This document shows, piece after piece, positions 41,238-51,449 of a DNA stretch of 64,000 bases (position 1 is the stretch's first letter; each line of letters opens with the position of its first letter). The stretch comes from Candidatus Skiveiella danica (GTDB lineage Bacteria; Pseudomonadota; Gammaproteobacteria; Burkholderiales; Burkholderiaceae_C), in contig JADKHE010000013.1 in the NCBI GenBank assembly GCA_016721925.1, forward strand, positions 496,001-560,000. Reading direction: 5' to 3'. The notes below the pieces were generated by a model, which was given only the letters and a program-made list of their open reading frames with translations, searched no databases and was not told the origin of the DNA. Both the position numbers and the translations under genes were made by a program.

Positions 41238-41780
41238 ATGAAAAACACCGCTGAACAATTCGCCGCCACCAACAAAGCCAACCTGCAAGCCCTGCAAGGC
41301 TTCACCGCCCAGGCCTTTTCCGGCCTCGAAAAGCTGGTCGAGCTGAACCTCGCTGCCTCCAAGGCCGTGATGGAAGAGTCCTTCGGCCACGCCCAGGCCG
41401 TCCTGTCTGCCAAGGACGCCAAGGAGCTGCTGGCTCTGCAAACCGGACTGGTCAAGCCCATGGCCGACAAGTCCACCGCCTACGCCCAGCACGTGCAGGC
41501 CATCCTGACCGGCAGCACCGCCGACTTCACCAAGGCCGTGGAAGCCAAGGCCGCCGAAGCCCAGAAAGCCTTCACCGGCGCGCTGGACAACCTGACCAAG
41601 AACGCCCCCGCCGGCAGCGAGAGCGCCGTGGCCGCCTTCAAGAACGCGCTGACCGCCAGCCAGACCGCTCTGGAAACGGCCCAAGTGCAAGCCAAGAAGG
41701 CCATGGAAACCGCGCAGACGAGCTTCAATGCCGCCGCTACCCAAGCCGCCGACGCCATCAAGAAGGCGACCACGGTCTGA
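41238..41780 (+). CDS. phaP: Phasin family protein (PHA granule-associated)
   Basis: 180 residues, AAGGAA upstream. Begins MKNTAEQFAATNKANLQALQ and is almost wholly amphipathic helix rich in Ala, Lys and Gln (GLEKLVELNLAASKAVMEES, KAVEAKAAEAQKAFTGALDN). It coats polyhydroxyalkanoate granules, implying the organism stores PHA. A strong terminator follows, and a likely PhaR site precedes it. Confidence 0.92.
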   Translation: MKNTAEQFAATNKANLQALQGFTAQAFSGLEKLVELNLAASKAVMEESFGHAQAVLSAKDAKELLALQTGLVKPMADKSTAYAQHVQAILTGSTADFTKAVEAKAAEAQKAFTGALDNLTKNAPAGSESAVAAFKNALTASQTALETAQVQAKKAMETAQTSFNAAATQAADAIKKATTV

Positions 41781-41817
41781 TGAGCGCCTGACCGCCCTTG
41801 CGGCGGTTCGCACGAGA

Positions 41818-41844
41818 ACGGCACCTTCGGGTGCCGTTTTTTTT
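41818..41844 (+). terminator. Intrinsic terminator after the phasin gene
   Basis: ACGGCACC-TTCG-GGTGCCGT stem with a tetraloop, followed by a run of T. Confidence 0.9.
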
Positions 41845-41901
41845 GGCCACGCACCGCCCGCATTTGCTACCCTCTGCGAAACTACGACTCCCGGGGGACG
41901 C

Positions 41902-44900
41902 ATGAATTTGCGCAGCATCCTTTCTGCAGCCGGCGTGCTCGGCGCGGCATTCGGCGCGCAGGCGCTCTCGATCACCAGCCTGACGCCCCAGGGCGAGGTG
42001 GCGCAGGTGCGCCAGGTGGTGGCGAAGTTCGATGGTTCGGCGGTCACCTTCGGAGATCCGAAGGCCCCCGCACCCTTCAGCCTGAGCTGCAGCGACGCCC
42101 AGGCCACCGCCGGCAACGGCCGCTGGATCAGCGACCGGGAGTGGGCCTTCCAGTTCGCCCAGGACCTGCCGCCCGGCGTGCGCTGCACGCTGCAGCCCCG
42201 CGCCGACTTCAAGTCGCCCAAGGGCGAGCCCCTGAGTGCCGCGGCCACCTACACATTCAATACCGGCGGGCCCTTTGTGCAACACATCCGTCCGGGCACC
42301 TACCAGCGCATCGAGGAGGAGCAGCACTTCCTGCTGCAACTCAACGGGGCGGCCACGCCGCAGAGCGTGATGGCCAACGTCTGGTGCGCGCTGGACGGCC
42401 TGGGCGAGCGCGTGCCGGTGCGCCTCATCGACGGCGCGGCGCGCGCCGCGCTGCTGGCGTCGCAGGGGCTGGAGAAGGCGGCGGCCAAAGACCCGTTGCG
42501 CTACGTTGCACTCGCATGCGCCCGGCGCTTCACGCCCGCCTCGAAGGTGCAGATCGTCTTTGGAAAAGGCGTGGCGACGCCCGGCGGCGTGCCCAATTCG
42601 GTGGAAAAGCGCTTTGCCTTCACGGTGCGCGAGCCGTTTTCGGTGAGTTTCAATTGCGAGCGCGAGAACGCGCAGGCCGCGTGCCTGCCGATCCGTCCGA
42701 TGCGCCTGGCCTTCAACGCCCCGGTGGCGCGAAAGCTGGCCGAGGCGATTCGCCTGAAGTCGGCCAGCGAGAGCTTCAAGCCGACGTTCGACCGCGACGA
42801 TGCCGACGGCGACGCATTGGTCAGCGGGGTGAGCTTCAAAGGGGTGCTACCGGAGAAGTCCGCCTTCACGGTCGAACTGCCGACCGGCTTCCAGGACGCC
42901 AGCGGGCGCGCTGCGGCCAACGCAGCCAGCTTCCCGCTGAAGGTGGCGACCGGCGTGATGCCGCCGCTGGCCAAGTTCGCTGCCGCACCTTTTGGCATCG
43001 TGGAACGCTTCGCCGAGCCGGACGCCAAAGGCGACACCCCGGCGCTGCTGCCGGTGACCCTGCGCAACGTCGAGCCCGCGCTGAAGATCAGCGGCCTGAC
43101 GCCCGGCGGCAAGGTCAGCGACCTGCAGCCCAAGACCGACGCCGACATCATTGCCTGGTTCCGCAAGGTGCAGCGCTACAACGACTTCACGGTGCCGCGC
43201 AGCCAGGCCGCCGCCGACGTCAAGGGCCCGCTGCCGCGCGCGCTGGACCCGAACGAAAGCGACCAGGTGCAGTCGCGCATGGTGTCGCTGCTGGCCGGCC
43301 AGGCCGGCGTGAAGACGCTGGACCTGCCGAAGCCGGCGGGCAGCGACCCTCGCCCGCTTGAGGTGATTGGCATTCCGCTGGCCGCAGGCTTTCACGTGGT
43401 CGAGATCGCTTCGCCGATGCTGGGTGCCGCGCTGCTCGACGAGCGCCACGGCAGCCCGCGCACGATGGTCGTGCGCACCTCGGCGCTGGTCACCAACCTG
43501 GGCGTGCATTTCAAGCTGGGCCGCGAAAACGCGATGGCCTGGGTGACGACGCTGGACAAGGGCCAGCCGGTGGCGGGCGCTACGGTGCGGGTGTCGGACT
43601 GCAACGGCAAGCTGCTGGCCAGCGCCACGACCAGCGCGCAGGGCATCGCCGAATTCAAGGGTCTGTCGCCCCAACCGCCCGCGTGCGCAGGTTCGGACGA
43701 GCAGACCAACGCCTATTTCGTCAGCGCCAGGGCCAGCGTGAGCGCACCGGGCAGCGCAGCGCGCGTGGACGACCTGGCCTTCACCTGGAGCCACTGGCAG
43801 CGCGGCATCGAGCCCTGGCGCTTCAACGTGCCCACCAGCCAGGACCCCTCTCCCGACCAGCGTGCCCACACCGTGATGGACCGTACGCTGCTGCGCGCCG
43901 GCGAGACGGTGTCGATGAAGCACCTGCTGCGACTGGAGACCTCGCGCGGCTTTGGCATCCCCGAGCGCCCTGAGGCCTGGCCGGCCACGCTGGTCATCAC
44001 CCACCAGGGCAGCGGCCAGCAAACCACGCAGCCCCTGAGTTGGCGCAAGACCGCCACCGGGGGCCTGAGCGCGGCCAGCAGCTTTCAGGTGCCGCCGGCG
44101 GCGCGCCTGGGCGTGTACGACGTGGAACTGCGCGCCGCGGGCGATCAGGGCCGCAGCTTTTCCAGCGGCCAGTTCCGCGTGGAGGAATTCCGCCTGCCGG
44201 TGTTCGAGGGCCGTGTCACGCCCAGCGGCAAGGCCGCGCTGGTGAACGTGAAAACCGTACCGGCGGACGTGCAGGTGAACTACGTAGCCGGCGGGCCGGC
44301 CGCCAACCTGCCGGTGCGGGTGTCGGCGCTGGTGCGCGGCAAGGCGCTGAGCTTCCCGGACTTCGAGGCCTTCAGCTTCCAGCCGCCGCGCGGCAACCGG
44401 GAAACGGGCAGCGAAGGCGAGGAAGAAGCCACCGCCACGCAGGACACCCGCGTGATCGCCGACAAGCTGCCCCTCACGCTGGACCGCAACGGCGCCGGCA
44501 AGCTCACCATCGAGCCCGTGCCGCCCGCGACCCAGCCGCGCGAGCTGTTGCTGGAGGCCACCTACGCCGACCCGAATGGCGAGGTGCAGACGCTGCGCAG
44601 CACCTCCACCCTGTGGCCGGCTGGCGTGATCGCCGGCATCAAGACCGAGGGCTGGGTGTCCAGCGGGCAGCAGATCCGCTTCCAGGCGCTGGCGCTGGAC
44701 CTGACCGGCAAGCCGCAGGCTGGTGTGGCGCTCGATGTGAAGGCCGTGGCGCGCATCACCACCACCAGTCGCAAGCGTCTCGTCGGCGGCTTCTACACCT
44801 ACGACAACAAGACCGACACCAAAGACCTGGGCAGCGTCTGCAGCGGAAAGAGCGACGACCGCGGCCTGCTGCTGTGCGACACCAGGCTCGGCGAGCCGGG

Positions 44901-47877
44901 CGAGGTGGAACTGGTCGTGACCGCGAAAGACGCCCAGGGCAACAGCATCCAGGCGGCCAGCTCGGTCTACATCACGCGCCAGGGCGAACTGTGGTTCGGT
45001 GGCGACAACCACGACCGCATGGACCTGCTGCCCGAGAAAAAGAGCTACCAGCCCGGCGAGACCGCCAAGTTCCAGGTGCGCATGCCGTTCCGCTTTGCGA
45101 CCGCGCTGGTGGCGGTAGAGCGCGAAGGCATCCTCTCGACCCAGGTGGTGCAACTCAACGGCCAGGACCCGACGGTCAGCCTCAAGGTGCAGGACGGCTG
45201 GGGGCCGAACGTCTATGTCAGCGTGCTGGCCCTGCGCGGGCGGCTGCGCGAGGTGCCGTGGTACAGCTTCTTCACCTGGGGCTTCAAGGCGCCGCGCGAA
45301 TGGTGGACCGCCTTCTGGGTCGAGGGGCGCGAGTACGTGGCGCCCACCGCGCTGGTGGACCTGAGCAAGCCCGCCTTCCGCCTCGGCCTGGCGGAAATCC
45401 GAGTGGGCACCCAGGCACACCAGATCAACGTGAGCGTCGCCGCCGACAAGCCAACCTACCCCGTGCGCGGCACGGCCAAAGTCACCATCACCGGGAAGTT
45501 GCCCAACGGACAGCCCGCAGCCGGCGCCGAGGTGGCGGTGGCCGCGGTGGACCAGGCGCTGCTGGAGCTGATGCCCAACACCAGCTGGAACCTGCTCGAC
45601 GCGATGCTGCAGCGCCGCAGCTGGGGCGTGGAAACATCGACCGCGCAGATGGAAATCATCGGCCGGCGCCACTACGGGCGCAAGGCCGTTCCGGCCGGCG
45701 GCGGCGGCGGCAAGAGCGGCGCGCGCGAGTTGCTCGACACCCTGCTGCTGTGGAACCCGGCCGTGGTGCTGGACGCCAACGGCCAGGCCGTGGTGAACGT
45801 GCCACTCAATGACGCGCTGACCACCTTCCGCATCGTGGCCGTGGCAGACGCGGCCGCCGGCCTGTTCGGCACCGGGCAGACCACGATCCAGACCACGCAG
45901 GACCTGCAGCTCATCAGCGGCCTGCCGCCCCTGGTGCGCGAAGGCGACGCGTTCCGCGCGCAGTTCACGCTGCGCAACACCACGAAGCAGGCGATGAAGG
46001 TGGCGGTGGCGCCGCGCGCGACGCTGCTGGAGCTGCCGGTGCAGAACGTCGAGATTCCCGCCGGCGAAGCGCGCGAAGTGGCCTGGACGGTGACCGCGCC
46101 CACGCAGCTGGCCTTCACGCGCTTCGAATCCCTGCTGTGGGAGATCGAGGCGAAAGACAGCGTGAGCGGCGCGCGCGACGCGCTCAAGGCGCAACAGCGC
46201 CTGATCCCCGCCGTGCCGCTGACCGTGCAGCAGGCCACGCTGGTGCAGATCGACGGCCCGTTCAGCCTGCCCGTGGCGCCGCCGGCCGACGGTCTGGCCA
46301 CGAACGGCACCATCCGGGGCGGCCTCAAGCTGGCCCTGCAACCCAAACTGGCCGAGGGCCTGCCCGGCGTGCGCGACTGGTTCGCCCGCTACCCCTTCGC
46401 CTGCCTGGAGCAGAAGACCAGCAAGTCCATCGGCCTGCGCGACGGCAAGCTCTGGCAGGGCGTGGCCGCGCAGATCCCGACCTACCTCGATGCCGACGGC
46501 CTGGCCAGCTACTTCCCGCCGCGCGAGGGCGACGGCGCGCGCGGCAGCGACATCCTCACGGCCTACCTGCTGGCCGCCACGCATGAAGCCGCCAGCCTGA
46601 ACCCGGCCTTCGCCCTGAGCGACGAGGTGCGCGCCCCGATGGAGCGCGGCCTGACCGCGTTTGTCGAAGGCCGCATCCAGCGCAACTTCTGGTCGCCGCA
46701 GAAAGACCTGGACGTGCGCAAGCTCGCCGCCATCGAAGCGCTGTCGCGCTACGGCAAGGCCCAGGGCCGCATGCTGGGCAGCCTCACCATCGCGCCCAAC
46801 CAGTGGCCGACCAGCGCGGTGATCGACTGGCTGAGCATCCTCAAGCGCGTGCCCGACGTGCCGCAGCGCGAGCAGCGGCTGGCGGAGGCCACGCAGATCC
46901 TGAAGTCGCGCCTGAGCTGGCAGGGCACCAAAGTGACTTTCAGCACCGAGCAGAGCGACTACTGGTGGTGGCTGATGACCAACGGCGACGTCAACACCGC
47001 CCGCCTGATGCTCGCCGTGATGGACGATCCGGCCTGGAAAGACGACATGGGCCGACTGGCCAACGGTTTCATCGCCCGCCAGCAGCGCGGTGCGTGGCAC
47101 ACCACCACGGCCAACCTCTGGGGCGGCCTGGCACTGGAGAAGTTCTCCGCCAAGTTCGAGGCCACCCCGGTGGCGGGCGTCACCCGCGCTGCCCTCGCCG
47201 CGGCCACCGCCAGTGTCGATTGGGCGAAGGTGGAGCGGATCAAGACCACCGATGCCAGCGGCGCGCCGAACCAGACCACGCTGTTCGGCGCACCCGCCTC
47301 CCCCGGCACCCTGCGCGGCAACACGATGTGGCTGCCCTGGGGCAAGACGCCACCGGAGACCCTCAGCGTCACGCACCAGGGCCCGGGCAAGCCCTGGCTC
47401 ACGCTGCAGTCGCTGGCCGCCGTGGACCTGAAGGCGCCCTTCAACGCCGGTTACCAGATCAGCCGCAGCGTCACGCCCGTCGAGCAGGCCGTGCCCGGCA
47501 AGCTCACCCGCGGCGACGTGCTGCGCGTGACGCTGGAGGTCAACGCCAGCGCCGACATGACCTGGGTCGTCATCACCGACCCGGTGCCCGGCGGCGCCAC
47601 CATCCTGGGCAGCGGCCTGGGCCGCGACTCGCAGATCGCCACCCAGGGCGAAAAGCGCGAGGGCTGGGCCTGGCCCGCCTTCGAGGAGCGCAGCTTCGAG
47701 GCCTTCCGCAGCTACTACGAGTACCTGCCCAAAGGCGTGGTGAAGATGCAATACACCGTGCGCCTGAACAACGTTGGCGACTTCGCCCTGCCCCCGACTC
47801 GCGTGGAGGCGATGTACGCGCCCGAGATGTTCGGCGAGGCGCCGAATGCGCGGGTGAAGGTGGAGGCAGCGAAGTGA
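41902..47877 (+). CDS. Bacterial alpha-2-macroglobulin (YfhM-like), thioester type
   Basis: 1991-residue periplasmic protease trap. Signal peptide MNLRSILSAAGVLGAAFGAQ with cleavage after AQA and no lipobox, unlike lipidated E. coli YfhM. MG-type beta domains occupy the first two thirds. The bait region lies around the Gly-rich PAGGGGGKSGARELLDTLLL (about residue 1270). The thioester motif CLEQ is intact at C1501 (YPFACLEQKTSKSIGLRDGK). It overlaps pbpC by four bases (GTGA). It is thought to guard the cell envelope together with PBP1C, which repairs peptidoglycan. Confidence 0.95.
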   Translation: MNLRSILSAAGVLGAAFGAQALSITSLTPQGEVAQVRQVVAKFDGSAVTFGDPKAPAPFSLSCSDAQATAGNGRWISDREWAFQFAQDLPPGVRCTLQPRADFKSPKGEPLSAAATYTFNTGGPFVQHIRPGTYQRIEEEQHFLLQLNGAATPQSVMANVWCALDGLGERVPVRLIDGAARAALLASQGLEKAAAKDPLRYVALACARRFTPASKVQIVFGKGVATPGGVPNSVEKRFAFTVREPFSVSFNCERENAQAACLPIRPMRLAFNAPVARKLAEAIRLKSASESFKPTFDRDDADGDALVSGVSFKGVLPEKSAFTVELPTGFQDASGRAAANAASFPLKVATGVMPPLAKFAAAPFGIVERFAEPDAKGDTPALLPVTLRNVEPALKISGLTPGGKVSDLQPKTDADIIAWFRKVQRYNDFTVPRSQAAADVKGPLPRALDPNESDQVQSRMVSLLAGQAGVKTLDLPKPAGSDPRPLEVIGIPLAAGFHVVEIASPMLGAALLDERHGSPRTMVVRTSALVTNLGVHFKLGRENAMAWVTTLDKGQPVAGATVRVSDCNGKLLASATTSAQGIAEFKGLSPQPPACAGSDEQTNAYFVSARASVSAPGSAARVDDLAFTWSHWQRGIEPWRFNVPTSQDPSPDQRAHTVMDRTLLRAGETVSMKHLLRLETSRGFGIPERPEAWPATLVITHQGSGQQTTQPLSWRKTATGGLSAASSFQVPPAARLGVYDVELRAAGDQGRSFSSGQFRVEEFRLPVFEGRVTPSGKAALVNVKTVPADVQVNYVAGGPAANLPVRVSALVRGKALSFPDFEAFSFQPPRGNRETGSEGEEEATATQDTRVIADKLPLTLDRNGAGKLTIEPVPPATQPRELLLEATYADPNGEVQTLRSTSTLWPAGVIAGIKTEGWVSSGQQIRFQALALDLTGKPQAGVALDVKAVARITTTSRKRLVGGFYTYDNKTDTKDLGSVCSGKSDDRGLLLCDTRLGEPGEVELVVTAKDAQGNSIQAASSVYITRQGELWFGGDNHDRMDLLPEKKSYQPGETAKFQVRMPFRFATALVAVEREGILSTQVVQLNGQDPTVSLKVQDGWGPNVYVSVLALRGRLREVPWYSFFTWGFKAPREWWTAFWVEGREYVAPTALVDLSKPAFRLGLAEIRVGTQAHQINVSVAADKPTYPVRGTAKVTITGKLPNGQPAAGAEVAVAAVDQALLELMPNTSWNLLDAMLQRRSWGVETSTAQMEIIGRRHYGRKAVPAGGGGGKSGARELLDTLLLWNPAVVLDANGQAVVNVPLNDALTTFRIVAVADAAAGLFGTGQTTIQTTQDLQLISGLPPLVREGDAFRAQFTLRNTTKQAMKVAVAPRATLLELPVQNVEIPAGEAREVAWTVTAPTQLAFTRFESLLWEIEAKDSVSGARDALKAQQRLIPAVPLTVQQATLVQIDGPFSLPVAPPADGLATNGTIRGGLKLALQPKLAEGLPGVRDWFARYPFACLEQKTSKSIGLRDGKLWQGVAAQIPTYLDADGLASYFPPREGDGARGSDILTAYLLAATHEAASLNPAFALSDEVRAPMERGLTAFVEGRIQRNFWSPQKDLDVRKLAAIEALSRYGKAQGRMLGSLTIAPNQWPTSAVIDWLSILKRVPDVPQREQRLAEATQILKSRLSWQGTKVTFSTEQSDYWWWLMTNGDVNTARLMLAVMDDPAWKDDMGRLANGFIARQQRGAWHTTTANLWGGLALEKFSAKFEATPVAGVTRAALAAATASVDWAKVERIKTTDASGAPNQTTLFGAPASPGTLRGNTMWLPWGKTPPETLSVTHQGPGKPWLTLQSLAAVDLKAPFNAGYQISRSVTPVEQAVPGKLTRGDVLRVTLEVNASADMTWVVITDPVPGGATILGSGLGRDSQIATQGEKREGWAWPAFEERSFEAFRSYYEYLPKGVVKMQYTVRLNNVGDFALPPTRVEAMYAPEMFGEAPNARVKVEAAK

Positions 47878-47914
47878 AGCCACTCGCCCGGCGCACGTTG
47901 GCCGCTCTGCTCTT

Positions 47915-47964
47915 GATAGCAGGCTATGACCATTCAGCGCTGGGAATGCCCTCATTCAATGAAG
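47915..47964 (+). repeat. Dispersed AGCGCTGGGAA-type repeat, copy 5, inside pbpC
   Basis: GATAGC, spacer, TGACCATTCAGCGCTGGGAA, then TTCAATGAAG. It encodes residues just after the N-terminal hydrophobic segment of PBP1C (DHSALGMPSFNEV) without a frame break. Confidence 0.6.
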
Positions 47965-49790
47965 TAAAAGCTGATTTCCGCCCCTCCGACACGCTGATCC
48001 TCGACCGGCACGGCGAAATCCTCCAGCGGCAACGCACCGACGTGACGGTGCGGCGCGGCCAGTGGGTGGCGCTGGCGGATGTGTCGCCCGCCCTGCGCAC
48101 GGCGCTGGTGCTCAGCGAGGACCAGCGGTTTTACGAGCACAGCGGCGTGGACTGGCGGGCGGTCTCCAGCGCGGCCTGGGGCAACCTGTGGAACACCCGC
48201 ACCCGGGGCGCGTCCACCTTGACCATGCAGCTGGCCGGGCTGCTGGATGGCCGGACTCAGCCTGCGCGCCGGGCCCGGGCGGGCGCAGCGTGGCGCAGAA
48301 GCTCGGCCAGGCCGTGACCGCCACGCAGCTGGAGACCCGCTGGCGCAAGGACCAGATCCTGGAAAGCTACCTGAACCTCGTCCCGTTTCGCGGCGAGATT
48401 GTTGGCATCGACGCGCTCAGCCGCACGCTCTTTGGCAAGGCCGCGCACGGGCTGGACGCGCGCGAGGCGGCCGTGGCGGCGGCCCTGGTGCGCGCGCCCA
48501 ACGCGGCACCGGCGCGGGTGGCCCAGCGGGCCTGTGGCGTGCTGCAGGCGATGAACGCCGCACCCCGCCACCCCGCCGGTGTCGGCCCCGGCCGTGCGCT
48601 CGCCCGCCGCCGATTGCGACGGGCTGGACCTGTTCGTCACCGGCGCGCTGCAGCGGCGCGCCTGGCCGGCCAGCGAGGGCCTCGCACCGCATCTGGCGCG
48701 CCGCCTGCTGGCCACCGGCGGGCCCGCGACGCCAACGCGCGTGAACGCCACCGTGGACGCCACCCTGCAGCGGTTCGCCCTGCAGACGTTGCAGCGCCAC
48801 CTGCGCGAACTGCGCGGGCGCAACGTGGAAGACGGCGCCGTGGTGGTGCTGGACAACGCCAGCGGCGAGGTGCTGGCCTGGGTGGGCTCCTCCGGCGAGC
48901 TGTCCGATGCGGCCGAGGTGGACGGCGTGCTGGCGCCGCGCCAGCCGGGCTCCACGCTCAAGCCCTTCCTCTATGCACAGGCCATTGCCGAGCAGCGCCT
49001 GACCGCCGCTTCGCTGCTGGACGACGCGCCCACGCAGATCCCCACCGCCGGCGGCCTGTACATCCCGCAGAACTACGACCGCCAGTTCAAGGGCTGGGTC
49101 TCGGTGCGCACCGCGCTGGGCGCCTCGCTCAACGTGCCGGCGGTGCGCACGCTGGTGATGGTGTCGCCCGAGGCCTTCGCGCGCCAATTGCGCGCCGTGG
49201 GCCTGCCCCTGCGCGAGACCGGCGACTACTACGGCTACAGCCTGGCCCTGGGCAGCGCCGAGCTGCCGCTGCTGGCGCTGACCAACGCCTACCGCACGCT
49301 GGCCAACGGCGGGCGCTTCAGCGAGGTGGCCATCCGCCCGCCGTCCAGCCCTGCCAAAGGCCCGGCGGCCGCGCCCGCCAGGCCGGCGCTGGACCCGCGC
49401 GCCGCCTTCATCGTCGGCGACATCCTGTCCGACCCCAACGCCCGCGCGCGCACCTTCGGCACCGACAGCGTGCTGGCCACGCGCTTCTGGACCGCCGTGA
49501 AAACCGGCACCAGCAAGGACATGCGCGACAACTGGGCGCTGGGCTGGTCACAGCGCTACACCGTGGGCGTGTGGGTGGGCAACGCCAGCGGCGCGGCCAT
49601 GCACGACGTCAGCGGCACCAGCGGCGCGGCGCCGATCTGGGCCGCGGTGATGCAGCAGCTGCACGCGCGCACGCCCAGCCGCGCGCCGCTGCCCCCGGCC
49701 GGCCTCATGGCCCAGCGCGTGAGTTTCGGCGGGCAGCTCGAAGCCGCCCGCAGCGAGTGGTTCCTGCCCGGCACGGCGCAGGACACGTTC

Positions 49791-49856
49791 GCTATCAACT
49801 CCATAGCGGACAATGACCCATCGACGCTGGGAAGAGGCCAAAAACGCTTGAAAACT
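49791..49856 (+). repeat. Dispersed AGCGCTGGGAA-type repeat, copy 6, inside pbpC
   Basis: GCTATC, ATAGC, then AATGACCCATCGACGCTGGG, AAGAGGCCAAAAACGCTTGA. It encodes the linker between transpeptidase and C-terminal domain of PBP1C (INSIADNDPSTLGRGQKRLK) in frame. Confidence 0.6.
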
Positions 49857-50248
49857 GTGAAAAACGGCCCTGCGCAAGCCACCCGGATCACTGCGCCGGC
49901 CGACGGCACCATCCTGGCACTGGACCCGGACATTCCCCCCACCCGCCAGCGCGTGCGCTTCACCGCCGATGCCGCGGGCGCGCGCTGGCTGATGGACGGC
50001 CAGCCGCTGGGCTCGGGCGCCACGGTGCCCTGGATGCCCTGGCCGGGACGCCACCGCGTGACGCTGGTGAATGCCGCCGGCCAGCAGCTGGACGAGATCC
50101 GGCTCGAAGTGCGTGGCGCGGGCGTGCGCGCCGTCGCCTACAAATAATTTCAAACCGCCGTCGCGCGGTTTCATGCCCGCGCTCGCAACCTGCCGCTACC
50201 ATGTGGACAGCGCCCCAGACGCCCAACACCATCCGCAGGAGACCCCTC

Positions 50249-51400
50249 ATGACCGTCATCACCAACATCGAAGACCTGCGCGTGCTTGCGCAAAAGCGCG
50301 TGCCGCGCATGTTCTACGACTATGTCGACACCGGCTCCTGGACCGAGGGCACGTACCGGGCGAACGAAGACGACTTCCAGAAGATCAAATTCCGACAGCG
50401 AGTGGCCATCAACATGGACAACCGCACCACCCGCACCCAGCTGGTGGGCCAGGACGTGGCCATGCCGGTGGCGCTGGCGCCCGTGGGCTCGACCGGCATG
50501 CAATGGGCCGATGGCGAGATCCTGGCGGCGCGCGCGGCCGGCAAGTTCGGCGTGCCGTTCACCCTGTCGACGATGAGCATCTGCTCGATCGAGGACGTGG
50601 CGGCCAACAGCCCCTACCCCTTCTGGTTCCAGCTCTACGTGATGCGTGACCGCGCCTTCATCGAGCGCCTGATCGAGCGGGCCAAGGCCGCCAAGTGTTC
50701 GGCGCTGGTGCTGACGCTGGACCTGCAGATCCTGGCGCAGCGCCACAAGGACCTGAAGAACGGCCTGTCGGTGCCGGTCAAGCCCACGCTGGCGTCGATC
50801 GCCAACCTGCTGACCAAGCCGAGCTGGTGCCTGGCCATGGCGGGCACCAAGCGCCGGCAGTTCGGCAACATCGTGGGCCACGTCAAAGGGGTGGACAACA
50901 TGGGCTCGCTGTCGGAGTGGACCACCCGCCAGTTCGACCCGACACTGAACTGGGCCGACGTGGAGTGGATCAAGAAGCTCTGGGGCGGCAAGCTCATCCT
51001 CAAGGGCATCCAGGACGTGGAAGACGCCCGGCTGGCCGTGGCCTCCGGCGCGGACGCGCTGATCGTCTCCAACCATGGCGGCCGCCAGCTCGACGGCGCG
51101 GAGAGCAGCATCCGCGCGCTGCCGGCCGTCGTGGACGCGGTGGGCTCGCAGATCGAGGTGCACATGGACGGCGGCGTGCGCAGCGGGCAGGACGTGCTGA
51201 AGGCCCGCGCGCTCGGCGCCAAGGGCGTCTATATCGGCCGGTCCTTCATCTATGGCCTGGGGGCGATGGGCGAGGCCGGCGTGACCAAGGCGCTGGAGAT
51301 CATCCACAAGGAGCTGGATCTCAGCATGGCGCTGTGCGGGCGCACCGACATCAACACCATCGACAAGAGCATCCTGCTGCCGGGTACCCTCCCAGTCTGA
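50249..51400 (+). CDS. FMN-dependent alpha-hydroxy-acid oxidase/dehydrogenase (LldD family)
   Basis: 383 residues from ATG 50249 with AGGAG seven bases upstream. Motifs: PVALAPVGSTGMQWADGEIL, STMSICSIEDVAANSPYPFW (LSTxS), FQLYVMRDR (QLY), LVLTLDLQILAQRHKD, and the active site IVSNHGGRQLDGAESS (catalytic His, about 275), then GGVRSGQDVLKARALGAKGV for FMN phosphate. Oxidises L-lactate or a related hydroxy acid at the membrane; the exact substrate is not certain. Confidence 0.93.
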   Translation: MTVITNIEDLRVLAQKRVPRMFYDYVDTGSWTEGTYRANEDDFQKIKFRQRVAINMDNRTTRTQLVGQDVAMPVALAPVGSTGMQWADGEILAARAAGKFGVPFTLSTMSICSIEDVAANSPYPFWFQLYVMRDRAFIERLIERAKAAKCSALVLTLDLQILAQRHKDLKNGLSVPVKPTLASIANLLTKPSWCLAMAGTKRRQFGNIVGHVKGVDNMGSLSEWTTRQFDPTLNWADVEWIKKLWGGKLILKGIQDVEDARLAVASGADALIVSNHGGRQLDGAESSIRALPAVVDAVGSQIEVHMDGGVRSGQDVLKARALGAKGVYIGRSFIYGLGAMGEAGVTKALEIIHKELDLSMALCGRTDINTIDKSILLPGTLPV

Positions 51401-51449
51401 ACCGGATCGGGCCGCCACCGCGTCGGCGGAGACGCGCGGTCCCCGCCGC

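Larger units (their letters stand above)
47874..50147 (+). pseudogene. pbpC: Penicillin-binding protein 1C, frameshifted twice as given
   Basis: Starts at GTG overlapping the macroglobulin stop. Glycosyltransferase motifs: SEDQRFYEHSGVDWRAV (about residue 82) and RGASTLTMQLAGLLDG. The sense then moves to the next frame near 48265-48290 (SVAQKLGQAVTATQLETRWR, KDQILESYLNLVPFRGEI) and again near 48555-48585 (VSAPAVRSPAADCDGLDLFV). The last frame holds the transpeptidase: PGSTLKPFLYAQ (Ser-x-x-Lys), SLNVP and AVKTGTSKDMRDNWALGW, then a PBP1C C-terminal domain to AYK. Two dispersed repeats lie within the gene. With two indels corrected the protein would be complete, about 757 residues. Confidence 0.85.

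Noticed and set aside
42847..47955. A very long minus-strand open frame (about 1700 codons) opposite the macroglobulin gene
   Set aside because: It is antisense to a clear family member with signal peptide and thioester. High GC with strong third-position bias keeps the opposite frame open; its translation is low-complexity in Gly, Ala, Arg and His and has no known motif.
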